Positions 56,311-64,000 of a stretch of DNA of 64,000 nucleotides are shown piece by piece. The stretch spans positions 1-64,000 of the forward strand of contig NZ_JAQAGY010000003.1 in assembly GCF_027533645.1 (NCBI RefSeq), read 5' to 3'. The position numbers and the translations under genes were made by a program. Position 1 is the stretch's first letter. Each line of letters starts with the position of its first letter. Source of the DNA: Paenibacillus caseinilyticus. GTDB lineage: Bacteria > Bacillota > Bacilli > Paenibacillales > NBRC-103111. The notes beneath the pieces were generated by a model that was not told where the DNA came from, ran no database searches, and worked only from the letters and a program-made list of their open reading frames with translations.

Positions 56311-56507
56311 GGAAGCCTGCCGCAGAACCCTGCCCCCGAGCTCAGTAAAAATATACCTGCCCCACACGGCCCTGACCGGAGGCTTGTTCATAGCTGCTTA
56401 TTCATAGCGGCTTGTTCTCGGCGCATCCCCTTCTACCAATATTCGGGCTCGCGCCCGGTGCTCCCCCCGCAGTACCACCTAACCTATGAACTGGAGGTCA
56501 TTCCCCC
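56168..56507. other. Spacer between the two small peptide genes
   Basis: Its first 140 nt are the tandem repeats described above. The remainder, about 200 nt, shows no gene; it carries the promoter region and GGAGG site of the second peptide gene. Confidence 0.6.
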
Positions 56508-56660
56508 ATGACAAAACGTATCCACACCCTTGCCATGATCAGTGCCTGCACGGCCATTGCCGCGATCGGACTCGGCGACTTCGCCACGGAAGCCGGCGCG
56601 ATGCCCCGCAATGTAATGGAGTCTATCGAGTACGCCTACTGGTATTACTTCCTCCGCTAG
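56508..56660 (+). CDS. Small secreted peptide 2, paralogue of peptide 1
   Basis: A 50-codon frame starting at ATG 56508, 10 nt after GGAGG. It has a basic start (MTKRIH), a hydrophobic core (TLAMISACTAIAAIGLG) and a likely cleavage site around ATEAGA-M, giving a mature peptide of about 19 residues that ends MESIEYAYWYYFLR. Alignment with peptide 1 by eye shows the shared words MTK, GDFA, AM, ME(T/S)IE and YWY(W/Y)FL, including the extreme C-terminus. The conserved aromatic tail suggests that this end is functional. A long perfect inverted repeat follows and probably terminates the transcript. Confidence 0.75.
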   Translation: MTKRIHTLAMISACTAIAAIGLGDFATEAGAMPRNVMESIEYAYWYYFLR

Positions 56661-56684
56661 ACGACCGCGACCAAGGCGCAAGCG

Positions 56685-56752
56685 CAAATACGCCGGCTTC
56701 AGCTGCGCGGGCATCGCCTGGGCGACCCGCCGTGCTGCTGCCGGCGTATTTG
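56685..56752 (+). terminator. Terminator after peptide 2
   Basis: A perfect 13-nt inverted repeat CAAATACGCCGGC/GCCGGCGTATTTG with partly paired inner sequence, followed by GCTTTACTT. It lies between the second peptide gene and the membrane protein gene. Confidence 0.75.
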
Positions 56753-56776
56753 GCTTTACTTCCGAAAGGAGATCCC

Positions 56777-57442
56777 ATGCTCACCGTCAACTTCCCGACT
56801 TCCCTTCCCTCCGCGTATGCCAGGGGGTCCGGCATGGCCCTGCTGCTCGGGGGCATCTTAGGTGCGGCCGCACATCTGCTTCACCCCGGCGTCCCCGGGA
56901 CGCCGCAGGAAACCGCCGTGTATACGGCACGGACCGTCCCTGTGCACACCGCCCTGCTGCTCGCTTCTATGCTCGTTCTCTTCGGCCTGCCGGCCTGGTA
57001 TATGCGCCGCAGCGGCGGGCTTACCCGGATGGGCTGGCTCTCCCTCCCGCTGCTTTTCTTCGGCATCCTCCTTACCGAGACGCTGCACTGCCTCCTCGAG
57101 ATCAGCGTCCTGCCGGGCATGTATGCCGGAGTCACGACCCCCGAGGAGATCCGCGCCGTGAACGCGGCGATCGGCCGGATGTACGCCGGAGGTCCGGGTC
57201 CCTTCCTGTTCATCCCCGGCACCTTGATGGCCATAGCCGGTGCGCTGACCGCCTTCCTTGCGATCCGCCGGATACCCCGCTTCCCCCAGACGGCTGCCGT
57301 CCTGCTCTTGCTCTATCCGGTATGCGGCCTGCTCCGCACGGTATTCCACGCTTCGTCGCTGTACGGGTTCCCGGCACTGCTGTACGCCGCGCTCGCCTTC
57401 CTAGGATGGTCCCTGCTGAAGCCCGGCTCCGCTTACCCGTAG
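56777..57442 (+). CDS. Unrecognised multi-pass membrane protein
   Basis: A 221-residue protein starting at ATG 56777 behind AAAGGAG. I do not recognise it. It has about six hydrophobic segments (MALLLGGILGAAAHLL, VHTALLLASMLVLFGLPAWY, GWLSLPLLFFGILLTETLHC, FLFIPGTLMAIAGALTAFLA, AAVLLLLYPVCGLL, LLYAALAFLGWSLL) and no signal peptide or enzyme motif. It lies 24 nt after the terminator of the second peptide gene, so low-level co-expression is possible; a role in immunity to, or export of, the peptides is speculative. Its 3' end overlaps the convergent SCP2 gene by 10 nt. Confidence 0.8.
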   Translation: MLTVNFPTSLPSAYARGSGMALLLGGILGAAAHLLHPGVPGTPQETAVYTARTVPVHTALLLASMLVLFGLPAWYMRRSGGLTRMGWLSLPLLFFGILLTETLHCLLEISVLPGMYAGVTTPEEIRAVNAAIGRMYAGGPGPFLFIPGTLMAIAGALTAFLAIRRIPRFPQTAAVLLLLYPVCGLLRTVFHASSLYGFPALLYAALAFLGWSLLKPGSAYP

Positions 57443-57756
57443 GATTTGAGCACTTCCTGCAGCCGGAAGGCCACCGTCAGCTTCCCTTCCATCTTCAGCT
57501 TCCCTTCCATATATGCCGCTGCGGCGTTCAGCCTGCGGCTCATCAGTCTGCGCATCGTGTCCTCCGTCAGGATCAGCTTGCAGTCGGGGGGATACGGGGT
57601 GCCGTCCACGAGTTCCGCCTGCCCCCCTTTGAACCTCACCTGAAGCGTGTTCTCTCCCCCAAAATCGAATTGATACACCGCCTGCAAATTCCGGATCGGT
57701 TCCGGACTGCCGTTCATTCGATCGACGAGCTTCTCGATCTCTTCGCGAATGACCAT
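57433..57756 (-). CDS. SCP2 sterol-binding domain protein
   Basis: A 107-residue protein made of a single SCP2-like domain: NLQAVYQFDFGGE, VRFKGGQAELVDG, DCKLILTEDTMRRLM and YMEGKLKMEGKLTVAFRLQE, the conserved last strand and helix. Such domains bind lipids or fatty acyl groups in a hydrophobic tunnel. It is encoded 21 nt downstream of an acyl-CoA ligase on the same strand, so it may carry fatty acyl substrates or products for that enzyme. The 3' end overlaps the convergent membrane protein gene by 10 nt. Confidence 0.9.
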   Translation of the reverse strand: MVIREEIEKLVDRMNGSPEPIRNLQAVYQFDFGGENTLQVRFKGGQAELVDGTPYPPDCKLILTEDTMRRLMSRRLNAAAAYMEGKLKMEGKLTVAFRLQEVLKSYG

Positions 57757-57777
57757 GCTCTCACCTCATTGTTGTTC

Positions 57778-59484
57778 TCAAGTTGGCATGCTCTCTTCCT
57801 CCGCTGCTTCCGCGTCTTTCCCCTCGGCTTCCTCCTCCGCCAGCGCCCGGCGCAGAATCTTGCCGATGAGCGATTTGGGCAGCGTGCTGCGGAATTCATA
57901 CTGCTGCGGCACCTTGTAAGCGGCCAGCCGCTCCCGGCACCACCGGTCGAGCTCCTGCTTGCCGGCTTCGCTGCCTTCCTTCAGGACGAGATAGGCCTTG
58001 ACCGTCTCGCCCCGGTAAGCGTCCCGGACGCCGGCCACGACTGCCTCCACCACCTCCGGATGCTCATACAGTACCTCTTCGACCTCCCGCGGATAGATGT
58101 TGAACCCTCCGGCGATGATGAGGTCTTTTTTGCGGTCCAGCATCGTAAAAAATCCGTCTTCGTCCATCTTCCCAAGATCCCCCGTGTACAGCCATCCGTC
58201 CTTCAGCACCGCCGCCGTCTCCTCCGGCCGGTTCCAGTAGCCCTTCATCACCTGGGGCCCCCGCACGATCAGCTCGCCGACGCTCCCGGCCGGCAGCGCC
58301 TCGCCCGTCTCCGGATCCACCACGCGCGCGTCCGTATCCGGAAAGGGAATGCCGATGCTCCCCGCCTTGCGGGTGTCCCAGATCGGGTTGGCATGCGTGA
58401 CCGGGGAGGCCTCCGTCATGCCGTAGCCTTCGATGAGCCGGCCGCCCGTCAGCGCCTCGAAGCGCTGCTGCACCTCCAGCGGCAGAGAGGCCGCTCCGCT
58501 TACGCAGACCGACGGCGCACGCCCGCGGAACCGCAGCGAACGGGGATCGTTCAGGAACGAGATATACATCGTCGGTGTTCCCGGGAAGACCGTCGGCCGG
58601 GTCCGTTTCATCGTGTCGAAGAGCAGTTCTAGATCAAACCGGGGCAGCAGGGCCAGCGTGCCGGCCAAGGCGACCGACTTGTTCATAAGCACGGTCAGCC
58701 CGAACACATGAAAGAACGGCAGCGCCGCGAGGTACACCTCCTGGCCCGGCCTGCACCGGTAGGCCCACAGCCGGTTCTGGATCGTCGCCGTCACGAGGTT
58801 CATGTGGGTCAGCATCACCCCCTTGGGCTTCCCCGTGGTGCCGCCTGTGTACTGGATCAGCGCGAGATCTTCGTCCGGATCGACGTTAGGCCAGCAGGGC
58901 TCGGGAGAAGCCGACTTCAGCAGCTTCAGCCACGGGTATACGCCTTCCCCGTAATCGACGCTCCGGTCGAGTCCCTGCCGCCTGGCGAAGATCGGATACA
59001 GCAAGCCTTTGGGAAAGGGCATATAGTCCTTAAGCGAGGTGACGATAATCCGCCGCAGCCCCGAAGCCTCAGCTACTGCCGCTACCCGCTTATACAGCAG
59101 GTCGAGCGTGACCGCCGTACGGATGCCCGCATCGCCGAATTGGTGCAGAAGCTCGCGGGGGGTATACATCGGATTCGTCATGACGACGATCCCGCCGAGC
59201 AGCAATGTGCCGTAATAGGCGATGACCGCCTGGGGACAGTTCGGCAGCATGATCGCCACCCGGTCTCCCGGATGAACGCCCAGATGGCGCATCGCATTAG
59301 CGAACCGGTAAGCAGCCTGCAGCAGGGCGGCATACGACATGCGGCCCCCCATGAAATCAAGCGCAGCCCGCCCGGGGTAGTCCCGGGCCGCATCGAGCAG
59401 GAACTGGGCGGCATGCTGCTTCGGATAGTCGTAACTCGGCGGCACCTCGGCAGGGTAATGGGCCAGCCAGGGCTTAGCGGACAT
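57778..59484 (-). CDS. Long-chain fatty acid-CoA ligase (AMP-binding enzyme)
   Basis: The ATG at 59484 (MSAKPWLAHYP) is chosen for its GGGAGGTG site; the open frame upstream is GC noise. The 568-residue enzyme has the adenylation motifs: P-loop IQYTGGTTGKPKGVM, PTMYISFL, EGYGMTEASPVTHANP, the hinge YTGDLGKMDEDGFFTMLDRK, and a C-terminal Lys in PKSLIGKILRRAL. It activates fatty acids to acyl-CoA through an acyl-adenylate in the cytoplasm. The length and the PRSNWQ-free, FadD-like order fit long-chain ligases. An SCP2-domain protein follows in the same unit. Confidence 0.95.
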   Translation of the reverse strand: MSAKPWLAHYPAEVPPSYDYPKQHAAQFLLDAARDYPGRAALDFMGGRMSYAALLQAAYRFANAMRHLGVHPGDRVAIMLPNCPQAVIAYYGTLLLGGIVVMTNPMYTPRELLHQFGDAGIRTAVTLDLLYKRVAAVAEASGLRRIIVTSLKDYMPFPKGLLYPIFARRQGLDRSVDYGEGVYPWLKLLKSASPEPCWPNVDPDEDLALIQYTGGTTGKPKGVMLTHMNLVTATIQNRLWAYRCRPGQEVYLAALPFFHVFGLTVLMNKSVALAGTLALLPRFDLELLFDTMKRTRPTVFPGTPTMYISFLNDPRSLRFRGRAPSVCVSGAASLPLEVQQRFEALTGGRLIEGYGMTEASPVTHANPIWDTRKAGSIGIPFPDTDARVVDPETGEALPAGSVGELIVRGPQVMKGYWNRPEETAAVLKDGWLYTGDLGKMDEDGFFTMLDRKKDLIIAGGFNIYPREVEEVLYEHPEVVEAVVAGVRDAYRGETVKAYLVLKEGSEAGKQELDRWCRERLAAYKVPQQYEFRSTLPKSLIGKILRRALAEEEAEGKDAEAAEEESMPT

Positions 59485-59706
59485 AGGTGGGCACCTCCCA
59501 AGATAGGATGCGGTGGCTCGGACGGAGAGGAGGCGGCAGCCGTAGTGCAAGGGCGGCCTTCCCCCGCAGGGCTCCCGCACCAAAGCCAAACGTTCGCGCG
59601 GTAAAGGAATCGAAGATAGGCAAAAGCATAGAGGTTGTCCGAAAACGCTTACATTTGCTTTGTACTCCATATAATATGACATCGATCGGCAAATGATGCC
59701 AACAGA

Positions 59707-59758
59707 ACCCTCATCCCTGTCCGCAGGTCTACATTCCTGCGGCGCTAGTGATGAGGGT
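59707..59758 (-). terminator. Hairpin overlapping the DUF429 gene end
   Basis: ACCCTCATC pairs with GATGAGGGT and the inner CCGCAGG with CCTGCGG, a two-tier stem overlapping the DUF429 stop codon. The tail (TCTGTTGGC on the minus strand) is only weakly T-rich. Confidence 0.6.
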
Positions 59759-60632
59759 CTTCCCTATGAGCGGCTTGCCCTTCGGCCGCATAATAGACGA
59801 TCGCCATCGGCAGGCCGGTCGCATCCCGGCTGTCCGCCTCCGGCACCCGGCTCAGACGCTCCCTGCTGCCAGCGGCAGCGGCAGCAGCCGCAAGCACGAG
59901 CGCGTCGACGATATCGTCGCGGGCCACAAGCTTCCGCGGGTACCGCGCCATGAGCTCGGCTACGATAAGATCCGCCTCCGGGAGGAAGCCCCGCAGCACC
60001 TCCATTCGCTCCGTGAAGCCCTCCGCCGTCTTTTTGCGGCTCCGCATGGGCGCCCCTGCAAGACCCGCGAAGCTGAGCTCGGGATGGGCCTCGAAGATCC
60101 GCTGTCCGGCCGCGGGTTCCCGCTGAAGCAGGGCATCCAGCTCTCGGATCTTGGGTACCAGCGCCCAGGATTGGCGCGAGAGGCCGCGGCCGCTGAGCTC
60201 TCTGTGACTCCGATTCGCTTCCGTATAAGATGCTGCCGCGAGCACCCCCCGCACAGGCGCCGGGAATATGCTCGACGCCCGCCATGGCTTCAGCAGCCGG
60301 CGGGCCCCGCCATCGCAGGGTCGGGGCTCCGGCCCCTCCGGCAGTCCGATCGGCATATCGATCAGGAGCATCTCGGCCCCGGCATAGGACTCCCACAGCT
60401 CCTCGAGCTCCGGGTAGACCCCACCCCGCCAACGTCCGCCGCTCCCGAGCTCTATGGCGACCCAGCCGCCTGGACAGCCGTCAACTCCGGCGAAGCAGCC
60501 TTTTCGCTCCGTGCCCGTACTCTCCTTCTCCTGGTCCACATCGCCAGCACCCAGCTCCTGCCCCATGCACGCATTCTCAGGGTACAACTGCGTTGTTTTC
60601 TCCCCTATCTCCGTCAATCGCCGCTCCTCCAT
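59745..60632 (-). CDS. DUF429 domain protein (RNase H-fold predicted nuclease)
   Basis: The start at ATG 60632 (MEERRLTEIG) follows GGAGGAGG closely; longer forms to 60788 lack a site. The 295-residue product has the DUF429 features: the first strand GCFAGVDGCPGGWVAIEL, the acidic MLLIDMPIGLPEG, a conserved EAHPELSFAGLAG and a late DDIVDALVLAAAA. The family is predicted to have an RNase H-like fold with Asp residues binding metal. Its substrate is not known. An N-terminal stretch of about 45 residues rich in Glu precedes the domain and may be partly untranslated. Confidence 0.85.
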   Translation of the reverse strand: MEERRLTEIGEKTTQLYPENACMGQELGAGDVDQEKESTGTERKGCFAGVDGCPGGWVAIELGSGGRWRGGVYPELEELWESYAGAEMLLIDMPIGLPEGPEPRPCDGGARRLLKPWRASSIFPAPVRGVLAAASYTEANRSHRELSGRGLSRQSWALVPKIRELDALLQREPAAGQRIFEAHPELSFAGLAGAPMRSRKKTAEGFTERMEVLRGFLPEADLIVAELMARYPRKLVARDDIVDALVLAAAAAAAGSRERLSRVPEADSRDATGLPMAIVYYAAEGQAAHREDPHH

Positions 60633-60906
60633 GCTTTCCTCCTCCATCCCTTCTTTACCGGACTGACGCCGCTTGTTCCGCTCCCATGTCCTTCTTTGCG
60701 CTTCCATTATACGACGCTCCCCCTCCCGTGTCTCCCATGTCATGACAGATGACCAGGGGCAAAGGTACAAGCAACAGGGCTCAGACACACATACAGTAGT
60801 AAGGGCATAGTGATACTCGTTGGAACGGGTTGGCCCTCCTGCCTCATGGGGGGGCTGGTCTGTTCTGCGGCCGGGTCAAGAATGAGAGAGTGGGGAGAGG
60901 ATACTA

Positions 60907-61767
60907 ATGGCCTACGGCATAGTGGATATTTCCGTCACCGACGGAGCCGATGAGACATCGGCGATACTGGTTATCGAGTGCTACAACAGTTTTCCGCATG
61001 ACCTTGGCTCCATCCGAAACGGCACCTCGGTTGCCTTGAAGAATAACGGTGCGGAGCGCACGGTACGTCTTTACCGGGAACGGGGAGACGAATGCGGCTT
61101 CCCCTACCTCGAGCTCGGAGCCAGTACGGCCAAAGCGCTCGGTCTGAAACAGGGAACCCGCTACCAGATCGATTACAATGAGATGAACGACACATTGACT
61201 TTCCGGCGGGTCACACTCAGCCGGGCCAGCGTTCCGATCGATATCGGCACGAACCGCAGCACAGAACCTACCATCACCATCGGCTACTCTATCCTCAGGA
61301 TGCTGGGGTTCCCCGAATCGAAGTCTTCCTACGTATCGGTCAAAAGAGGCAATACGGTTCATAAGCTGCGACTGATCGTCCCGGAGAACGAACTGGACGA
61401 AGAAGTCCGGCTCTCCCCGGCAGCTGCAGCCAAACTCGGGATTCCGGGCGGCCAAGAGCACCTGCTCGAATACAGTCAATCCGCCAAAGTCCTATATCTC
61501 GACGGCGCCACTCCCTCGGAGAGCAGCATCGCCGGAAAGCGCAGCAGGAACCGGCGTCCAAGGAATGGGGGATCCGCGGGCGCGGCGGCCCTGCCCCAGC
61601 CCTCCCTGTTCAAGAGGGGCAAAAGCGTCCGGACGCTTCGTCTGGACGGTAAGCCTGCTCCCGCCCGCCCCTCCGCAGCCCCCGGGCCGAAGGGCAGAAG
61701 ATCCTCCCGTCCGAAGGGGCAGGGAGCATGGCTCAGCAGCAGCTTACTTGCTCCCCGCAAGCGCTGA
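60907..61767 (+). CDS. Unrecognised protein with internal beta repeats and basic tail
   Basis: I do not recognise this 286-residue protein with certainty. Two related units are visible: residues 41-100 (VALKNNGAERTVRLYRERGD to DYNEMNDTLTF) and 142-198 (VSVKRGNTVHKLRLIVPENE to EYSQSAKVLYL). A shorter motif recurs three times: LELGASTAKALGLKQG (68-83), ITIGYSILRMLGFPES (123-138) and VRLSPAAAAKLGIPGG (167-182). This resembles the N-terminal domain found before the ATP-grasp part of YheC/YheD spore-coat proteins, but no ATP-grasp domain follows. Instead, residues after about 205 are Arg/Ser/Pro-rich and very basic, suggesting nucleic acid or polyanion binding. Confidence 0.75.
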   Translation: MAYGIVDISVTDGADETSAILVIECYNSFPHDLGSIRNGTSVALKNNGAERTVRLYRERGDECGFPYLELGASTAKALGLKQGTRYQIDYNEMNDTLTFRRVTLSRASVPIDIGTNRSTEPTITIGYSILRMLGFPESKSSYVSVKRGNTVHKLRLIVPENELDEEVRLSPAAAAKLGIPGGQEHLLEYSQSAKVLYLDGATPSESSIAGKRSRNRRPRNGGSAGAAALPQPSLFKRGKSVRTLRLDGKPAPARPSAAPGPKGRRSSRPKGQGAWLSSSLLAPRKR

Positions 61768-61800
61768 CCACCGCCCCTGGGCTCTGCCGCCAAACACACC

Positions 61801-61848
61801 GGAAGCCTTGGCCATCCGCCGTTCATCGGGGCGGACACCAAGGCTTCC
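61801..61848 (+). terminator. Hairpin after the repeat-containing protein gene
   Basis: GGAAGCCTTGG pairs perfectly with CCAAGGCTTCC, with an inner CCGCC/GGCGG. It lies 33 nt past the stop codon, but no T-run follows, so it may act as a transcript-end stabiliser rather than an intrinsic terminator. Confidence 0.55.
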
Positions 61849-62016
61849 GGCGTTGGATGGGGCTCCCTCTCGGCGGCCCGATGCCAGATCTGCGCGGCTT
61901 GGCAGCCCGGCCGGGTTGACAGTCGGCACCACTTAGCCGGACGAAGCGGCGGCCCGCTGCCCGAGATAAGCCAAGCCCTCACCCCTGCGCTATCCGTGCT
62001 ATGCGGGATCACGGGA

Positions 62017-62265
62017 TCAGAGCATCCGCTCCGCCGCGATCCAGCCCGGCATCGCCCTGCCGAGCGTTCCCGGCGCCGGGATACACCGCGCGCACAGATA
62101 TACGCCGGACAGCCGGATCGGGCCGAGCAGATCCAGCGGGCCCTGCGCCACCTTCCCCCTTCTCCGCTGCGTATAGCGCCCGAAAGTGACGGGTCTGCCC
62201 GGCAGCAGCCTCCGCCAGATCGAGGGCAATGCCGTCTTAAGCCCAAAAAAATCCCGCCGGTCCAA
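62017..62265 (-). pseudogene. Probable C-terminal remnant of a phytoene-desaturase-like oxidoreductase
   Basis: An 82-codon frame reads TFGRYTQRRRGKVAQGPLDL, then GPIRLSGVYLCARC, then PGTLGRAMPGWIAAERML. The order resembles the last 60 residues of CrtI-like FAD-dependent oxidoreductases (a loop, then L-x-G-L-Y-L-C-G-D, then PGQGTLG, then a helix ending AAERML). The conserved GD of the flavin-binding end is changed here (LCARC). The frame opens inside the terminator of the upstream gene, so a normal start is not possible. I read it as a decayed fragment; chance similarity in GC-rich DNA cannot be excluded. Confidence 0.4.
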
Positions 62266-62280
62266 TGGACCAGCGGGATT
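62250..62280 (-). terminator. Rho-independent terminator of the right-edge gene
   Basis: AATCCCGC-GGTCCA pairs with TGGACC-GCGGGATT on the minus strand, followed by TTTTTTGGG. It is about 30 nt downstream of the stop of the partial gene. Confidence 0.92.
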
Positions 62281-62307
62281 CCTGTCAGGGTATTAGGACA
62301 GCTAACC

Positions 62308-64000
62308 TTACTGCTTCAGCACGCCCACCAGTCGCTTGGCTTCGCCGGTAGCGGTGGTGATCGTTTCGTAGATATTCACGGTCAGCGGGTAGTACTGCTC
62401 ATCGGTCTTGAGATTATCGAACGTAATGAACTGCTTGCCCGAGATCACACGGTTCATGCCGGTGAACGGCAGGGTGCGGACCGAGATCAGCTTGCCGGTC
62501 GAGTCGACGAGCTCCAGCGACATCTTCGAGAAGTTGGAATCCACGACGACATGCTCTTGGCGGGTGATGTCCATCGACAGGCCGAGCTTGTACGTATACG
62601 TCATCGGCGAGTACGGATTGAGCGCGCTCGGCATGTTCGTACGGAACCCGAGTTCCCAGTCATTCAGCTTCACCTGGAACGGATAGAACGCCATGTTCTT
62701 GAGGTCCATCGTTTCCTTCTGTACGGCTACGCGGTACGAACCAAGTGTTGTAACCGCCGGAGCGGCCGTCTTCACGTCGCTAAGCTTCAGTACGAACTCC
62801 TCGTCCAGCACTTCCTCCGGCATATTGAACGCATAGCTGACGACATAGCTCGTCTGCGGCATGATCTCCGTGACCGTGCCTGCTTGGCGGCTGCCGCTGT
62901 AGGTCATGCCCGACTTCGTGACGAGCTTCGTGCCGAGGCTCGGCAGAGGGATCGGCAGTTCGCCGCTGTTCGTCAGCATGACCTTCGCGATCGCCGTCTG
63001 GTAGCCTTCGCCTTCGTTCACGTGCTGGTGCAGCTCGACGAGCGATACCGACAGGTTCGGATCGACGACGTCGCCTGCCCCCTGCAGCGGGAACGGCTTG
63101 CCGTTCTCGACCTTGACGGCCGAAGCGAACTCCGCGATGCCGTTCACGATCGGCAGCTTCATGCCGAAGCGTCCGACCGAATACGCGCTGGCCGACACTT
63201 GGCCCTTCGCGTCCACCTGCCGGAAGGTCTCCTGCGTCAGCACGTTGAACGACTTCAGCACGGTACCTTTATCCGTCGGGATCGCGAAGTGGATGTACCG
63301 CTGCTCTCCGGCTTCGAGCACAAGCGGAGAAGCTTCCACCCGCTTGCCGCTGTAGACGGTCTTATCGGTGCCTTCGACACCTTCAGTCCGGCCGTCCAGC
63401 GAGAACTCCGGCAAGGCTTCTTTCTTCGCCGAAGGGTTCTTGACGAGTACCTTCACGGTTGTGACCGGTCCGGTCGCCGTGTTGTCCGTGCTCACCGATT
63501 CGGGTGTGTACACAAGCGGGGAATCGATCGCCGGCGACAACCGGAACGGCGTCCCCCACGAGAGGGAAGCCTCACCGAATCCCGCTGCCGGGCCGCTCCA
63601 CGCTTGGCCTGCTACCGGTACGGCCAGCTTCACCGTCTCCTGCTTCGGATACGAGTACCAGTCGACGGCATACCAGGCGAGCTCCGAGAGATCGAGCGGC
63701 ACCCGGCTGTCGACCGTCACCATGTAGTTCAGCTCTTCCGTCGTGCCGGGACGAATCGCATGGGCATTGAACACACTGGCCTGCAGCGGATATTCATAAC
63801 CGTCCGAGGTCCGCGCACGCAGCTCGAGATCCGGAATCTTCGCCACCTTGGCGGCTGTGCTTCTCATCCGGACCACGACGCCGATCTTCGTGCCTTCACT
63901 GGTCGTTTCGTTGAGCAGGCTCTTCACTTCCACCTGCAATTGATCTGTCAGATTATAGGAAGCCGTCGCAGCCGTACCGGTTATGCCGTCTGCGGCAGGC
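62308..64000 (-). CDS. Partial large protein of unknown function, 5' end outside the window
   Basis: The frame stays open through the right edge (it reads ADGITGTAATASYNLTDQL before the first usable TTG at 63939), so the gene is 5'-truncated by the window; at least 563 residues are present. I do not recognise it. The visible part is almost entirely beta-strand, with a repeating layout of about 170 residues: strands such as LPEFSLDGRTEGVEGTDK, YIHFAIPTDKG, LPIPLPSLGTKLVTKSG and SYVVSYAFNMPEEVLDEEF. Each comes just before a phrase on a reported change (for example TVTEIMPQTS). This suggests tandem Ig-like or adhesin-type domains of a secreted or surface protein. The end is KLVGVLKQ-like without an anchor. 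Confidence 0.7.
   Translation of the reverse strand, partial: PAADGITGTAATASYNLTDQLQVEVKSLLNETTSEGTKIGVVVRMRSTAAKVAKIPDLELRARTSDGYEYPLQASVFNAHAIRPGTTEELNYMVTVDSRVPLDLSELAWYAVDWYSYPKQETVKLAVPVAGQAWSGPAAGFGEASLSWGTPFRLSPAIDSPLVYTPESVSTDNTATGPVTTVKVLVKNPSAKKEALPEFSLDGRTEGVEGTDKTVYSGKRVEASPLVLEAGEQRYIHFAIPTDKGTVLKSFNVLTQETFRQVDAKGQVSASAYSVGRFGMKLPIVNGIAEFASAVKVENGKPFPLQGAGDVVDPNLSVSLVELHQHVNEGEGYQTAIAKVMLTNSGELPIPLPSLGTKLVTKSGMTYSGSRQAGTVTEIMPQTSYVVSYAFNMPEEVLDEEFVLKLSDVKTAAPAVTTLGSYRVAVQKETMDLKNMAFYPFQVKLNDWELGFRTNMPSALNPYSPMTYTYKLGLSMDITRQEHVVVDSNFSKMSLELVDSTGKLISVRTLPFTGMNRVISGKQFITFDNLKTDEQYYPLTVNIYETITTATGEAKRLVGVLKQ

Larger units (their letters stand above)
61768..62307. other. GC-rich intergenic stretch
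   Basis: It contains a hairpin downstream of the repeat protein gene (61801-61848), a probable oxidoreductase remnant on the minus strand (62017-62265) and the terminator of the gene at the right edge (62250-62280). No intact gene is supported. Confidence 0.6.

Overview
The window looks like chromosomal DNA of a GC-rich, endospore-forming Firmicute of the Paenibacillus type. The evidence is an intact sporulation sigma-K gene, S-layer-homology (SLH) anchored exoproteins, LplA/LplB/LplC-type sugar ABC transporters paired with large membrane-bound AraC regulators (YesN/YesS type), strong GGAGG ribosome binding sites and a YhcR-like secreted nuclease/nucleotidase. No rRNA, tRNA, CRISPR array or complete insertion sequence was seen.

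Layout. 1-4.4 kb: an AT-rich orphan gene, then a minus-strand ECF42-type sigma factor cassette (two DGPF/YCII proteins, DUF1801 protein, alpha/beta hydrolase). 4.6-10.5 kb: an FGGY sugar kinase, and an orphan solute-binding lipoprotein with its AraC-type membrane regulator. 10.7-15.3 kb (plus strand): two secreted phosphoesterases with unusual domain fusions, one nuclease-like with a jacalin-like lectin tail and one PAP2 phosphatase with a beta-strand repeat and three SLH domains. 15.4-23.6 kb (minus): an Rbs-type sugar ABC transporter followed by a response regulator, a sensor kinase and a membrane-anchored sugar-binding protein, which together look like a three-component sugar sensor.

24-42.9 kb (minus): two large carbohydrate loci. 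The first (GH43, GH35, solute-binding protein, two permeases, GH105, AraC regulator) fits uptake and breakdown of pectin-type oligosaccharides; four CcpA/LacI-like palindromes precede its transporter genes. The second is one likely seven-kilobase operon: two permeases, binding protein, aldehyde dehydrogenase, dihydrodipicolinate-synthase-family enzyme and an enolase-superfamily enzyme. This set matches oxidative conversion of a sugar acid to 2-oxoglutarate.

43-48 kb: a secreted helveticin-J-family protein, sigK, a YitT membrane protein divergent from an Lrp/AsnC regulator, repeat-bearing GC-rich intergenic DNA and a GrpB-family protein. 48.3-54.1 kb (plus): a 1,506-residue YhcR-like nucleotidase with a Pho-box-like element upstream, followed by a secreted protein of glutamine-amidotransferase-like appearance. 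54.5-57.4 kb: an AAA-LuxR regulator divergent from two paralogous, very small secreted peptides with aromatic C-termini, the first followed by tandem copies of its own 3' end. This is the best candidate here for an undescribed system. 57.4-64 kb: an SCP2-domain protein, an acyl-CoA ligase, a DUF429 protein, an unrecognised protein with internal repeats, a likely oxidoreductase remnant, and a large protein that runs off the right edge.
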